64,000 nucleotides of DNA from Earliella scabrosa (Eukaryota > Basidiomycota > Agaricomycetes > Polyporales > Polyporaceae): the NCBI GenBank assembly GCA_022605405.1, contig JABYQQ010000010.1, forward strand, positions 310,001 through 374,000, in the 5' to 3' direction. How positions within the stretch are numbered: position 1 is the first letter of the stretch; each line of letters opens with the position of its first letter. The notes beneath the pieces are model-generated. The model did not search any database. It saw only the letters and a list, made by a program, of their open reading frames with translations, and was not told the DNA's origin. Below, piece after piece: positions 23,258 to 35,009 of the stretch. Position numbers and translations under genes: made by a program.

Positions 23258-25099
23258 CTACCAATTCCAGTCGTCATCGTCGTCCAGGAGACTCTTGCTC
23301 GAAGCCGGCTTCGGCGTCGGCGTGGGTTGCGACTTCGGCTGCAGCCTGGGCACGGGCGAGGGCGTGAGCGGCTTGGAGACCGGGACGAGGACGCTCCCCA
23401 GCGCGGGGGCGTCGTCATCGTCTTCGAGGAGCGAACGTGCACTCGAGGAGGGAGATACGCCGCTTGTGGAGGTGGTGGACACCGGGAGAGACGAGGAGGG
23501 GGTGGACGGAGAAGGAGAGGTCAGGGCGGCGAAGAGCGAGCTGGCTGCGTCGGAGATGAGGAGCGACGCGCGTTTCTGGCTCTTTGTGAACCTGAGAAGG
23601 AACGTGAGGTCAGAAGACGTCGAAGACGCGGGGCAAAGGATGATCGAGGACGCGCAAATAGCCTCCCAAAGTGAGGGCCGGAGATGTATGCCTCGTGCGA
23701 AGGCAAGGTGGGATTTGAAGGATAGGAACACTCACGTATCGCCCTTCTGCAGCTCGCCCCACTTCTTCCCCACACTGTTGCCCACACTACCCATCCAGGT
23801 GGACGCCAGGGGGCTCGCGAGCGGACCAAGGCCAGGGATGGATGCAGCGGGCGGCAGCCCGTTCGCGTTTGCGCCGATCTGCAGACTAGACCGCTTCGAG
23901 AACGTCCTCCTGTTCTCCTTCGACGTCTTGTCCTCGTCAGCCAAAGTCGCAGTCGATGTCGATGTCGGTGTCACGGATGCCGCGAGGGGAGATGGAGGCG
24001 CGGGGACTTCGCGACTCTTGCGTCGATGCAGTTTCGCAGCCTTGATCGCGCTCGAGGGTGAGATCTCGATGGGACTCTCGATGCCCGTCCCGCCGTCGAC
24101 GCGCACGGAGGTGCGTTTCATAGTCGGAGAGCCGGACTCGCGCGAAGCCTCGCCATCCCCTTCCGCCTCATCTTGCTCGTATGGAGTTTCATCAAACGCG
24201 AGCGAAGAGGCCGAGGACTGAGATAGACGGACGCTCGAGTTCGTCAGAGAGGCGGACGTTGCGGACGTAGCCGACGTGGAGACGGAGGAGGTGCTCTGCG
24301 TGTTTGAGTGCCCGTACGCCCTCCCGGCTTTCAGGACTGGAGTGCGTAGCGGAGCTGACGATGGCTCTGGTCTTGTCAACGGGGAAGGGGAAGGCGGAGT
24401 GGAAAGATCACTGAGGCCGGCAGCAAGGAGTCTGCTCACGTCTTTGACCGCGCCAGAGAGAAGGGAGCCTGAGCCTGAACCGGGGTGCGTAGGCTGCTGG
24501 GAGTAGGCACGGTCCATGCCTCTACTGACGATGCGCTCCCATTTGCGCTTGAGCTGGGCCAGTTCGGCTTCGTGCGCGGCGAGTTGGGAACGCAGCTCGA
24601 GGCATTTTGACTCTTTCTGCGCGATGAAGCGGAGGAGGTCGGCGTGCCTGCGCGGTACAGAGAAGAAGGATTGCGTTAACGCGGGTGGAAAGGGCAACAC
24701 GAACTGTGGTACATACTTCTCGGTCAACGTGAGCGGGGGTCGCTCAGCTTGAGGGCTCTCCACTACCACGTCCGACGTGGGCAAACTTCGCCGGTCACCC
24801 TTCAGGTTCAACCTCTCGGGAGCCTTCTGGTTCAGGGAGGTGCTGCGCCTGAGCGAAGATGGGCCAGCGGTTGTAGGTGAGCGAACATCCCAACTTGGCG
24901 TGTGGTCGCTAGGGAAGTAGGAAATGGAGGATTGTCTGCGCGGGTTGAACTTGTGCGCACTCGGTGGGGGCGTGGAGAGACCAGATACAGTGGGCGAAGG
25001 ACATGCAGAGAGAACGGGCGAATGAACGTTGCCGTCGACGAGTTGGAGAGGTCGGGGAGCGGCGAGGGATGGACTGGGCGGCGGCGCGGGCGAGCTCAT
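23258..25099 (-). CDS. DUF4048-type coiled-coil protein
   Basis: A large Ser/Pro-rich, mostly disordered protein that resembles the fungal DUF4048 group; molecular function unknown. Exons 24717-25099, 23736-24647 and 23591-23258 (minus strand) give 542 aa. After an N-terminal low-complexity part, a basic coiled coil begins at the exon 1/2 junction with repeated Leu, Glu and Gln (residues about 128-165). Splicing restores a continuous frame there and again at the exon 2/3 junction, where the conserved F-T-K-S-Q-K-R-A-S string appears. The protein ends in an acidic run closing with D-W-N-W. The start was placed at the first Met before the Pro-rich region; an upstream in-frame start cannot be excluded. 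It lies head-to-tail with the ATP synthase subunit k gene. Confidence 0.75.
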
Positions 25100-25502
25100 A
25101 TTGACATTAGATACGTAACGAGAGTCTGGCAGTTCATGCGGTACAGCGCGATGTAGAGTAAAAGACAGAGGAGGCGAGAGAGAACGCAAGCGTCGTGTCG
25201 GTGGATGCAGCACAAGGACTGAGTAGTCTATAGTTTGGGTTGAGTTTGGGCCTGGGTCTTGGTGGCGACGGACGGACGAATAGCCGAGCACTTGCAACGA
25301 ATGTGATCCCTCCGCGCTCTTCTCTCTACCACCCGCAGCGGAAACCCTCGCACATCGCACCCACACACAATCACGGTACAGATGACGAGTATGGAACGTA
25401 TGACATTTGTGTGTCTGAGATGTAGGGTAGCGGACAGCGAGCAACGAGGCGTAGGGCACAAGTCTCTATTGACACTACCGTGACGCGACAGTGAATGCAA
25501 AA
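25100..25502. other. Intergenic between DUF4048-type gene and ATP synthase subunit k
   Basis: About 400 nt between two minus-strand genes. It should hold the 3' end of the ATP synthase subunit k transcript and the promoter of the DUF4048-type gene. No further gene is seen. Confidence 0.5.
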
Positions 25503-25932
25503 TTAGTGCTTGGACTCCTTCTCCGCGTCCGCGATGAACTTCCTGATGCTGTCCATCCTGATCAGTTGTCGACAGTCCGTTCTCATATGCATGGAGTTGC
25601 AACGGCACGTACAATTCCTCCTCCTCTCTGCGAACCATGACAGACACGGAATCGAGCCGGTGAGTGTGCAGCTCGCGCGAGAACAACAAGTTACACGTAC
25701 TTCGAGCTCGCACCAATCTTAACAGAGTCCTTCACCTGCGCCAGGGTGGGCTTAGCTGCCGGAGCCTCCTTCTTGCCACCGCTCGTCGCGAGCATGGTGA
25801 GCCCTACTGTCCCGAAGATGGTCCCGAGGGCAAGGTACTCGTTTTTGATGGCACGGCCAAGAATAACGCTGAAACGATACCTCTCAGATCTTCCTGGACA
25901 GTGTTAAGAGGAGAGAGAACATACTAAGACAT
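25503..25932 (-). CDS. ATP19: Mitochondrial F1Fo-ATP synthase subunit k
   Basis: A small inner-membrane subunit of the ATP synthase linked to dimer formation. Four exons on the minus strand, 25925-25932, 25701-25868, 25613-25627 and 25503-25557, give 81 aa. The first exon is only 8 nt (Met-Ser and two bases of Tyr) and the third only 15 nt. The mature part opens with an ILGRAIKNEYLALGT-type motif and one hydrophobic segment (resid. about 12-30), then a Lys/Ala-rich stretch and a charged C-terminus ending EKESKH. Frame and length fit fungal subunit k. The intron-1 acceptor was set at the TTTCAG that keeps the frame open; earlier AGs would create a stop. It is a housekeeping gene between the hydrolase and the DUF4048-type gene. 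Confidence 0.85.
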
Positions 25933-26211
25933 GGTAGAAGAGGAATGGTCGCCTGCTGGCGGACTCGCGACGCGAAACAGTCTCGTGTCGGAAGTTTCCG
26001 GGGCCCTTAGCGCCCATCGCACAGTGGGCCGCCAACTTCCGACGAAAGTTGAGGTACCCTACTTCACTGGCAAGCTTCAAGAAGCACCATACGAAACATA
26101 TTCAATTTCGATCTACTCAACCATACGAGCTACGCGATTAGATGTACACTTAATGAGCCGGACACTGCACGGCCTGAAGAGACGCCGGGGAAGTCTATCC
26201 AGGAAGATGAG

Positions 26212-27988
26212 TCAAAGCCTGCTCCTCTTCAGTTCGTAGCGGCTTAGGAGGAACCGGGCCAGATCAGACGCTATATCGATATCGTGAGTTGCGTGTGGCG
26301 GGACGCGACGTAAAATTCTCACCAAGCAGGTCCGGAGCTTCCTGGGGAAGCTGGCACAGACAACAGGGGTCAAACATCGGTCTTGAGACGTCGGAGAAGT
26401 CTCACATACCAGGTGTCCTACGTCCGGATGAAAGTCGTTGGTAGAATTGATAGGCCTTCGGAAGCTTGTTTGGGCCTGGCTGAGAGGACCTCCTTGACGA
26501 CCGCTCTTCCCGCCCCAGACCCAGTGCATTGCAATGGAGGGATCGATATCTTCCAGAAGCTCCCAGGTTTCGTAGACCACTCGGCGCTCGAATAACATGA
26601 GGCTCTCCTGAATAGGCTGCTGAGTAGCTTGCATGGTGCATGGGGAGTAGATACCATCTCACCAGGTACGGATGGAGCTTCGTGCGGACTGTCCCATCGG
26701 GAAGCTGTACGAGCGCGAATTGAAAGAATTGTTCGAGGGCTTGAGGGTCCCAGGTGCGGTAGTATGGATTGTTCCGCAAAGCGTTCAGAGCTTCCTCTCT
26801 GCCAGACGGTGAGAACAGCCTGCGAGACCGGGCGCAGTCCGACGGATACACACCGTGAACTCCACGACCAGCGCCTGCTCATGCATAACGCCTCGTTCTT
26901 GCGGTGCGTATCGAGATGTTTGATGTACTCCGGGATAGTGAACGACTCGACAAGGACTAGAGATGAGAATAGTTTCGGGAACTGCACAGATGGAGTCACA
27001 CTTGGGCGGGGTTAGTGACCTGTAACATGGTCCGGCAACGGGTGAAATCCTTGATCACAATATACGCACAAGGAGCACGCTCCGATTGAATGGCCAACGC
27101 CGACGATGGTACGTCCCGGGATTCCTTGCTTCTGACGCCGGGTGATCTTGAGAAGTCAGGAAGGCGAACGAGATTGGTGGGCAGTGCACCCGGAAGCGAA
27201 ACATCTTCGGGGAGATATGCGAGGAGGAAGTTTGTGAGATCGCGAGCGTACTCGGCGCAATCAACTATTATTTGAAGGGGTTAGGGGGGCAGACAGGAGT
27301 GGATAATAGAACTTACAGGTATCACCCATAACAGCTTCATTCAGCAATGCGCTGTCCCCGTGCTGCACGCAGTCCAAGGCCCAGATCTCCTGGATATGGA
27401 TGGAGGTGTTGCAGTCGTGTAGCAACTTGAGCAGACGCTTGATGATGGGCTCCCATGTCTTGAATCGTTTCGTGAGTAATCGCGCCGCTCGACAAAGAGA
27501 GGGTAAAGTACCTCCTTATGAGCGCCGATGCCGTGTAAGAGTACGAGTGTCAGCCCAGGGTTTCGCGGCCGCAACTTATGCACATAACGGTTTGCGACGG
27601 TCCAGAAGACCTTGCGCATGGGCGGACGTGTGTCCCTATCTTGCTCCTGCGCTTCCTTGAGAGAGCTCAAGAGCTCAACTGTCCGCTGGACCCGGGCTTT
27701 CGTCTCCTCCTTCGTTTCCATTTTCGGCGGTTGGGTCCAGACATCCGCCGGACACCTAGGAAAGGCTGCAGGGAACAAGTGGGTCGAGACAGTGTAGTCT
27801 TGAGTGAACGATGGATCCCGGGTAGACGGAATCTTTGGATAGTCGTTGCAATACGTTGGCGGTGGTTCGAGAGGAGTCAACCCACGAGGATGGACGGAGG
27901 TATGAGAGACCGTCTCCGCGCGGGATGGTTGTCGAAGACTGAGCAACTTGCTGGGTTGGATCATCCGGAGAATTGGGTGAGCGTGCAC
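26212..27988 (-). CDS. Alpha/beta hydrolase, peroxisomal Lpx1-like, C-terminal SRL
   Basis: Probable serine hydrolase or lipase of the fungal Lpx1-like group. Minus-strand exons 27512-27988, 27317-27458, 27203-27264, 27070-27146, 26869-27000, 26663-26819, 26410-26619, 26323-26350 and 26212-26270 give 447 aa. Oxyanion-side motif LLHGIG lies at about 150, the nucleophile elbow GHSIG has Ser247, and the likely catalytic His418 sits in V-G-H-L-L-P-Q. The protein ends in S-R-L, which fits the PTS1 consensus for peroxisomal import; yeast Lpx1 also uses PTS1. The weakest junctions are the GTTTCG donor of exon 3 and the GTCGTG donor of exon 5; both are required to keep family motifs in frame. The N-terminal 60 residues are poorly conserved, so the start could lie downstream. 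It is divergent from the MFS gene at 28.8 kb. Confidence 0.8.
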
Positions 27989-28834
27989 ACGCCTGACACA
28001 CCATAAGTATCGCAGTCAGCATGCGCACTTACGATTAACAGAGCGCAACATTCATTGGACTCCGATTTCGGCCGCAAACCTGAGGATGTCAACAGTGCGG
28101 CGGCGGAAGACCCGATCGCATGCACGTCGACCTGTGCACACCTGCAGACGTGTCTAGGCATGCGGAATCTTCCCGCTGAGCTCGAGAAGTGTAGGGCGTT
28201 TGCTGCGTGCTAGAGAAAAAATGCGGCGCCGGCGTACCGAAGTATCAACGCTTGAGACTTCTGAAGACCCTAGCGCGTGCGGCGGAGCGTGTGCGTGCAT
28301 CCATGATCCGGAAAAGACGTACATACATACACGGTGGTCGATGAGAAGCTGTCGCATGTAACAAGTACATTGGGAAGTTCGCGCTCATGTGGCATGGACG
28401 CTCCAAGCTGCGTGCGAATGCACCGCCACAGTCCGGAGGTCCACTGATCAAGGGTGCTTGGTGACGACCCTAACGTCGTAAGTCCTCGAGCTTGCTCCCG
28501 TGAAGCCTCCCAAATCAGAATCCCTTTCGCCTCCACAAGGCTTCTCTTCCCAGTTCATTGATAGAACAGACCTGGCAGCCGTCAGCGTATCCCGCGATGC
28601 AGACAGAATCTACCGTTCTCTGTGTTCAAATCTCCCAACTTCGCACCACCCGCGGCGGGGAATAAGAAGGGACTCCGTATAGGCTTTTCATTTGCGTCAC
28701 TGCCAGTGTCCGCTCTGCACGCACCTCATAAATTGAGCACAGGAAGTTTTTGTGCGGTACGATCCCAAATCCCCCAGATTCTCATCATCCTAAGTTCACT
28801 GATACTCTACAAGGGCCTGTCGCGTCATCAGACC
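27989..28834. promoter_or_regulatory. Divergent intergenic region between hydrolase and MFS gene
   Basis: About 850 nt between the minus-strand hydrolase start and the plus-strand transporter start, so it should contain both promoters. I see no coding sequence and no unambiguous TATA box. Confidence 0.4.
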
Positions 28835-30608
28835 ATGTCGTATACCGAGCGCGTCATCGACCTGCATCAAGACAAGCAGGAGAAGTCAGATACTGCCGTT
28901 GACACCAACCCCGTTGAGCCAACGTCCGTTAAGCATCGCATGGACGGCGGTCGCGCTGCTTGGCTTTCCGTCGCTGGAGGGTGAGTGGGTTTCTGTCATC
29001 ACGGACGACTATCATTGACTTTCTGCAGTTGGTTGGCTGCGTTCTGTACATTTGGGGCTGGAAGCTCCTTTGGAGTCTATGAAGACTTCTATACGCTCAG
29101 AGGCACATCAACACCATCCAATATCAGCTGGATTGGTTCCGTTCAGTTTTTCCTCACCTTTGCCATGGGACTTCCGGCGGGAAAGCTACTCGACGCTGGC
29201 TACTTCCACCACGCTCAGGTTATTGGAGCAGCGCTATACGTGTTCTCGTACGTATTTCCCTTCGTTCTCTATCGTTCGGTCCAATATTCAGTGCAACGTA
29301 GGCTGTTCATGCTGTCCCTTGTCGACACGACGAAATTCTACCAGATTTTCCTCTCTCACGGGCTGGGTGTAGGGCTCGGGTCAGGCCTCATCTTCGTCCC
29401 CGCCTTGTCTGTCCAGGCTCACCACTGGAAGAAGAGACGGGCTTTGGCAATGGGAATTGTACTTTCAGGCGAGTACACCTCACCAGTCTACGGCGTGACG
29501 TTTTGTAACCAGGTTCGCCTGCAGGCACCTCTTGCGGCGGCATTGTCTATCCAATATTACTCAACCAGCTGTTCCACGGACGAGTCGGATTTGCTTGGGG
29601 AGTTCGTGCATCCGCATTCCTAACACTAGGACTACTCGTGATAGCAAACCTGACAATGACGACGCGCACGACCATCATCAAAGCATCTCCCCAGGCCCCT
29701 AGGTCTGGACAGTCACTTCTCCGCGATTACCCTTACTGGATCGCTGCAGCTGGGTACGTGCGATGCTTGCTTGTCGTCAGGAATGGTTCTCATGATGTCT
29801 TTCAGTGCCACATTGACGGTACTCGGGCTATACATTCCCTGTAGGTCTGACTATCTAGTTCATATCCTTGGCACTCATCCTTTTCCAGACTTCTACCTTC
29901 AATTGTTCGTCAATGTTCATGGGCTCTCGCCTACTTTGGCCTTCTACTCTGTGAGCAGCCATATCCTAGTGCTAGTACTTCTCCTTAGCGGGGCTTGTAG
30001 GTCGCTGTGTTGAACGCGGCATCATTCTTCGGTCGCAACATTCTGAACTTCGCCGCCGACCACGTCGGGCAGTTCAACGTCACCTGTCCTGTCTCCGTGA
30101 TCAGTGCCGGTCTCGTGTTCGTCATGTTCGCGGCGACGACAACTGACGGTGTCATTGCATTTGCCATTCTATATGGCTTCTTCTCGGGTGGTTGTGAGTC
30201 CGTCTCGCGTAGACCCGTGTTCTCGCCGCTGACGAGCAGACAGTCGCCTCTCTCCTCCCTGCCACATTGGCGGTGTTCTCCCGTGATTTGTCGGAAGTCG
30301 GGTGCGTGTCACGTTGCACACATACGAGAGTTCGCCCCTAAACTGCGAGGCAGCATTCGCATCGGCATAGGCTTCTTCCTCACTGGGTTCGGCATTCTTT
30401 TCGGGTCGCCCATCGCGGGTGCCTTGATTAATCCGGGCTTCCATTGGGAGAAGCTCATAATTTTCAGCGGCGTACGTGCATCGACCATCGATCAATTCGG
30501 GCCCAGATCCACTGAGCATTCTCCTAGGTCGTCATGTCCGGAGGTTCGGTATTGCTGCTGGTAGCTCGCCAGATGGCCGTTAAAAGAAAGGGAACGCAAC
30601 GCATCTGA
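28835..30608 (+). CDS. MFS transporter, monocarboxylate-permease type (copy 1)
   Basis: A 12-TM-type major-facilitator permease of the fungal monocarboxylate group, probably moving an organic acid across a membrane. Exons 28835-28980, 29029-29247, 29302-29468, 29525-29753, 29806-29840, 29889-29950, 30001-30193, 30244-30301, 30354-30471 and 30528-30608 give 435 aa. The typical start M-D-G-G-R-A-A-W-L is followed by a Phe-Cys-Thr-Phe-Gly first TM. Conserved loops include QAHHWKKRRALAMG between TM4 and TM5. The intron after exon 3 begins with GC (GCGAGT), not GT. Every exon boundary matches the paralogue at 46585-48402, whose exons are identical in length or differ by a multiple of three. It converges with the desaturase at 31.0 kb and lies at the left edge of the lipid gene block. 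Substrate is unknown. Confidence 0.88.
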
Positions 30609-31002
30609 ATCGCGAACCATGTCTTGCCAACAGTCAAAGTGTGTACTGCAGTATATGTACTGATAGATAACGATTGTGCGTGGACAACAGAAGGTTTCGA
30701 ATCGTAAGTGACAATCACTCCTACATCTCCGCTACAACGACTGGACCTGTTCATGTGGACAGCTCGTCTGGTTTGTCACCTGTCTTGGAATCGGGCAATC
30801 CGGGCTACAATGTTGGACGTGCTCAAATATGAAAACGATGTGTGCCGTGCCTCGATTGACATAACCGACACAAAGCCTACACGGCCGTGCATCGTGCCGC
30901 CACCGGAGCTCCATGGATACAGTACGACGATAGCTCACAATCGGGCTGTGAATATTCGTCTGTAGGTGGCGCGCTCGGTGAAGCGGCGGTCTCCTGTATC
31001 GA
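30609..31002. other. Convergent 3' intergenic region
   Basis: About 390 nt between the stop codons of the convergent MFS transporter and desaturase. No gene or clear terminator structure is seen. Confidence 0.4.
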
Positions 31003-32523
31003 TCACCTGTCTGCACATGTTACGTAGTATTTCTGAGATGGAGGCGTGGCACGGTCGCCCAGGTGCTCCACACCTCCGGCAAGAATCCCGACTCGCATCA
31101 TGGAAAGGAGCTATGGGAGGGAACCTCAGAATGACGGGATTCTCCTGTGAGTGTGAACACGACTCACGTTGTGAGCAGCATTCGAGTGATCATAAACACC
31201 GCCGAAGAAGGCCGCGGTCATGTCTTTGCCGCAATTCTCCTTGATAAGCGTGGCGCCGCCCGGGTGCTCGCTGATGAAGTCGCGCACGTCGTGGATAAAC
31301 CCTGAGATCAGGATGAGAGCGCGATCCTGCGACTGTTCCTGGACTGGAGTGGAAAGCTCTTCAGCATCTGTGCTTCGTGCGCCCAAAGAGACTTCGTGAC
31401 TCACATGCCTCCCACGTCACAACCGGCAGGTCGTTCACAGGTAGAGGCCACCCGAGCGAGTCTTGTACGTCTTTGAGCTTCTTGAGCCTCATCATCAGCT
31501 TGCCCTTCCCTATCTCGTTGTTGGGGAACTTGCGGAGGTTATTTGCGAGACCGAGAAAGCCGCAGAGCGCGATGAACCACTTGGTCGGATCCCATTGGTA
31601 CCACATGTACGCGTTCCGGTAGTCCATGGGAAACTGGTGGTGGAAATTATGATACCCCTCCCCTAGCGTCAGGATAGCGGAGAGCAGGTGATCCCTTGGG
31701 GAGTGCTTGTCGTCGTATGACGCTTCGCCCAGGTAATGTGCGAGCGAGTTGACGCAGAAGACGCTCTGAGATGCAGCGATGAGTTCACGGCACTCCACCA
31801 GGGGCGAATGACAACTGACATGATGACCGACCGTCATGCGCAGCCCCGAAACGAAGCAGAGGCCTCCCCACCAATCGCCCCAGAACACGCCGGGGATGAC
31901 CGTCGGCAAGACAAAGCCCCAGATGGTGAGATTGGTGCCATACCACCGATGCTGCCATTGCACGAGGACGTCATTGCGAAGGTCGGTAAGGTCGACGGGG
32001 CCCGGGCGCAGGTCCGTCTTGAATATCATCCAACCGACGTGCGTCCAGAAGAAGCCTCGCTTGGCATTGTACGGGTCCTTGTCGGTGTCGGTGTAGCGGT
32101 GGTGAGAGCGATGGCGGCGGGCCCACCAATAGCAGGACCCCTGTACCGAGCTCGCGCCCGCGAGGATGAGAAATAGTCGGAGAGGAAGAGATGCCTTGTA
32201 TGTTCGATGGGACCAGAGGCGGTGATACCCTTGGTAATGCGTCAGAACGAAGCCGGATAGGTGCTCGGGATGTCGTTACCTGCGGTGATTCCTGAAATGA
32301 ATGGCGTGAGTTGGGATACACTGCAATTTCCGGGGAGCCTTGAGAGCTCACCGATCATCGATATGAGGTAGTACACGAAGGCGCATGATATTGTGTAGGG
32401 GTGTATGGGCACATACGCGAAACCGTAGCATGCAAGGAGCGGGGAGAAAATCAGGATAAACAGGTTGAACCACTCGACGCCGTGTATGCGAGGGAAGTCT
32501 GTGGAATCGAAGAAGGTGCCCAT
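31003..32523 (-). CDS. Second delta-9-type fatty-acid desaturase with cytochrome b5 domain
   Basis: Paralogue of the OLE1-type gene at 584-2218, here inside the lipid gene block. Minus-strand exons 32352-32523, 32280-32291, 31820-32229, 31405-31765, 31168-31343 and 31003-31110 give 412 aa. Histidine boxes are HRLWSH from 64, HRSHH at 101-105 and HNFHH at 237-241, and the b5 motif HPGG is present, so it should be active. It lacks most of the N-terminal extension of its paralogue and starts only about 50 residues before the first conserved block. Exon 2 is 12 nt. Two introns are shared in position with the other copy; others are extra. Regioselectivity cannot be read from sequence; a non-OLE1 role is inferred from the location beside a CFA-synthase-type gene. 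Confidence 0.9.
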
Positions 32524-33458
32524 GATTAGACGGCCTAAGAGCGGACTGGATGGAGTCGAGCTCGCTCTGTATGACGCACGGGAGCGGGGGATGGATTTTA
32601 AACCAGGAAGTGTATTCCATCGGAATGACCTTCAAGGGAATCTGGAGAAAATAGAGCAGTTGTCTTCCCTGCCGCGAGTTCGTCAGGAGCAGTTATTCTA
32701 TCTAAGTTCAAGAAAAGAGGGCGGGAGAAGCTGTGTGGATGGTGAATCATCAGAAGATGAGTGTCCTGCCCCCGGGCCCGGCTGAACCCCATCGCACGGT
32801 CGCCGGGAATAGTGCGCGCGCGCCCTCGCCACACCGCATATCAGCTTCGGAGCTTCTGTACGTGCGTTCGGAGAATGATCACATTAAGCCAGATGCGTGC
32901 TGGAGGGCATCGTGCAGCTGACACAACTCAGGGGTTCGTTTGCTCAGTTGCAGGCGCGTATATTGAACCAAATAGCTCCGGTCAGAAACCATCCTGAAGG
33001 ATCGGGATCAATCAGTCCGAAGGACTACGAGTATGGTACGCACTGATCCTCCAAACCCGGATCCGGCAAGCCCGGATATTTGTCCTGCTCTAGATCATCA
33101 CGGACAAGCTGTAGTGGTGAAGGGCAACTGGGTTCACAGTAGCGCTAGCGCTTACCGACGCATCGCTCCGAGAGGAAAGCGTGAGAATAGCCCGTAGCGA
33201 CATGCACTAGCGGCATGCAAAGGCGTGGCAAGCTACATACTTACTGGCATCTCCACGCAGCGTCAGAGCCTGTGCTAGACTGGATTGGGACCGTCATTCT
33301 CATCGATAAATGTAGTGACATCGAACGTGTCGTTCTGTGCTACATACAACGGAGACATAAATCGTCATTCAAACCACAAAGGCACAGCTGCCGTGCTGAA
33401 GGGAAGTCATGACCGGGGCGAACGATAGCAGGGAGGAGTGGACGTCAACACCGGGGGC
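32524..33458. other. Intergenic, 0.9 kb
   Basis: Holds the promoter of the second desaturase and the 3' end of the 7-TM gene. A perfect 12-nt palindrome, AGCGCTAGCGCT, lies at 33141-33152. No gene is recognised. Confidence 0.45.
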
Positions 33459-35009
33459 TTATTTGGAAGCAGCGTTCTCCAAGTCGCGCATCTTATCGCC
33501 ACCGCTGGATGGAGCTATGTCGCGTGAGTCCAGCTCGTATCCAGAGCTGTCGAGTTCGGTGTTCTGGCGGAAACGCATGGGAAGCGCGAAAGTGGGGCCG
33601 CTGCGTGTGTGGTTGAGGGCGGTGGTTGCGTAAGATGTCACGTCTTGGGTACTGATACCCAGCCCAACGCGCACCACGATCATCGTGGGCACGATCCCCT
33701 GGACATAGAATCAGACAGACCGGCACGCGTGTGATTGAACGATGCCCTCACCATAATTTGAGCCAGCGAATCGTAGACGATGTACTACATATGATGTGGA
33801 TAAGAGTCAGAGTTAACGTTGTCTCCAAACTCCTCAACTGACCTGCGCGTTAGTCTCGCTGCAGTAGAGGATCAGCAGCGTCATCAGGCAGGCCGAGTAG
33901 ATGGCACCGGACTCGATGCTGAGAACCTGTGGGTGAGTCATAAACGCAGAGACTCGGAAAGCTCTGGAAACGCACATGATGGCGACCGCGTTCTGGTATT
34001 TGACCGCATGTCGACGTCCAAGAGTGGAAGAGGCTTGACGGGCAATCCACCAGATGCGGGTAGCTAGGCCAATGTTGGTTAATTGATGAGGCGAGTGACC
34101 GAACCAGCACTCACCAATCAACGTTGTGACGATGATGTTCGTTGCAAGCGACAGACTGAAGAGGGCCGTTCCCCACTCGGCGATGTTCGAGGCGAAGACG
34201 TTGTCTCCGGGATGGACTTGACTGAAGTTATACACCGCGAGATATGCGCAGACTGGGGACGATATCTGTCAGTATGCAAGTATCATATTATTTACCATCT
34301 CAACGTACCGGTCGTAGCGATGAGCATGGTGATTGGGACAACTACAATGTAGAAACTGTAGCCCCAGACGACGTAGCATCGGTAAACCTAATTAATTGTC
34401 AGGAAACATCTCATTTGGCTCGACCGTTGGTGACGTACCACGAGGCCATCGGCAACGATGCTGGGAGAGATTCAACGAGGATCAGAGGAAAGGAAGTCAT
34501 CTTCAAAGCTGATCACTTACTTGTTGGTCGCATAAAGAGCTTGCTTGAAGATGCTCAGCCCATCCCATATCTCCGCGTAGTATCCGAGAGCATCCGCCGA
34601 GTTGAAGAATGCTTGCACGCCCCTCACGAAGTCAACAATCATGTGCACACTTGACATGGCAAACATGATGACCGTGGCCAAGATCATAGGGCGGTTGAGT
34701 GGCGCATTCTTCCCCTTCTTGTAGACCAGGACGTAGATGCAGATGGGAAAGAGCACCGCATACACACCTACAGTACAGTTGAGCATACTTGGAGAATGTA
34801 TGTATCCTCACCACTAGCTGCTTACCGTAGAAGAACATCTCCACCTAAGACGCAATCAGTGAATTGCACTCAGGACGAGCACATAATTCGACTAGGGACA
34901 TAAACGTACCTGCAGTGCGACGAATGAAGCCTGAGAGAGAACATTGCATCAGCCACACCGCGGTCTCCCACAAAGAGTAACTAACCTTGACAAGGGGAAT
35001 ATCTGGCAT
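33459..35009 (-). CDS. Seven-TM membrane protein of an uncharacterised basidiomycete family
   Basis: Integral membrane protein; function unknown. Minus-strand exons 34986-35009, 34910-34930, 34826-34844, 34767-34521, 34439-34460, 34309-34387, 34115-34252, 33976-34063, 33843-33918, 33752-33784 and 33459-33698 give 328 aa. About seven hydrophobic segments are spread over residues 20-250. Motifs recall a large paralogous family in mushrooms: R-C-Y-V-V-W-G after TM3, R-I-W-W-I after TM5, and I-E-S-G-A-I-Y-S opening TM6, then a polar tail of about 60 residues. The first three exons are 24, 21 and 19 nt. Frame is open over all eleven exons. It is divergent from the CFA-synthase-type gene 1.06 kb away. 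A receptor or transporter role is possible but not shown. Confidence 0.8.

Noticed and set aside
23295..24221. Plus-strand open frame of 308 codons
   Set aside because: Antisense to the DUF4048-type gene, with no recognisable domain and no supporting splice model.
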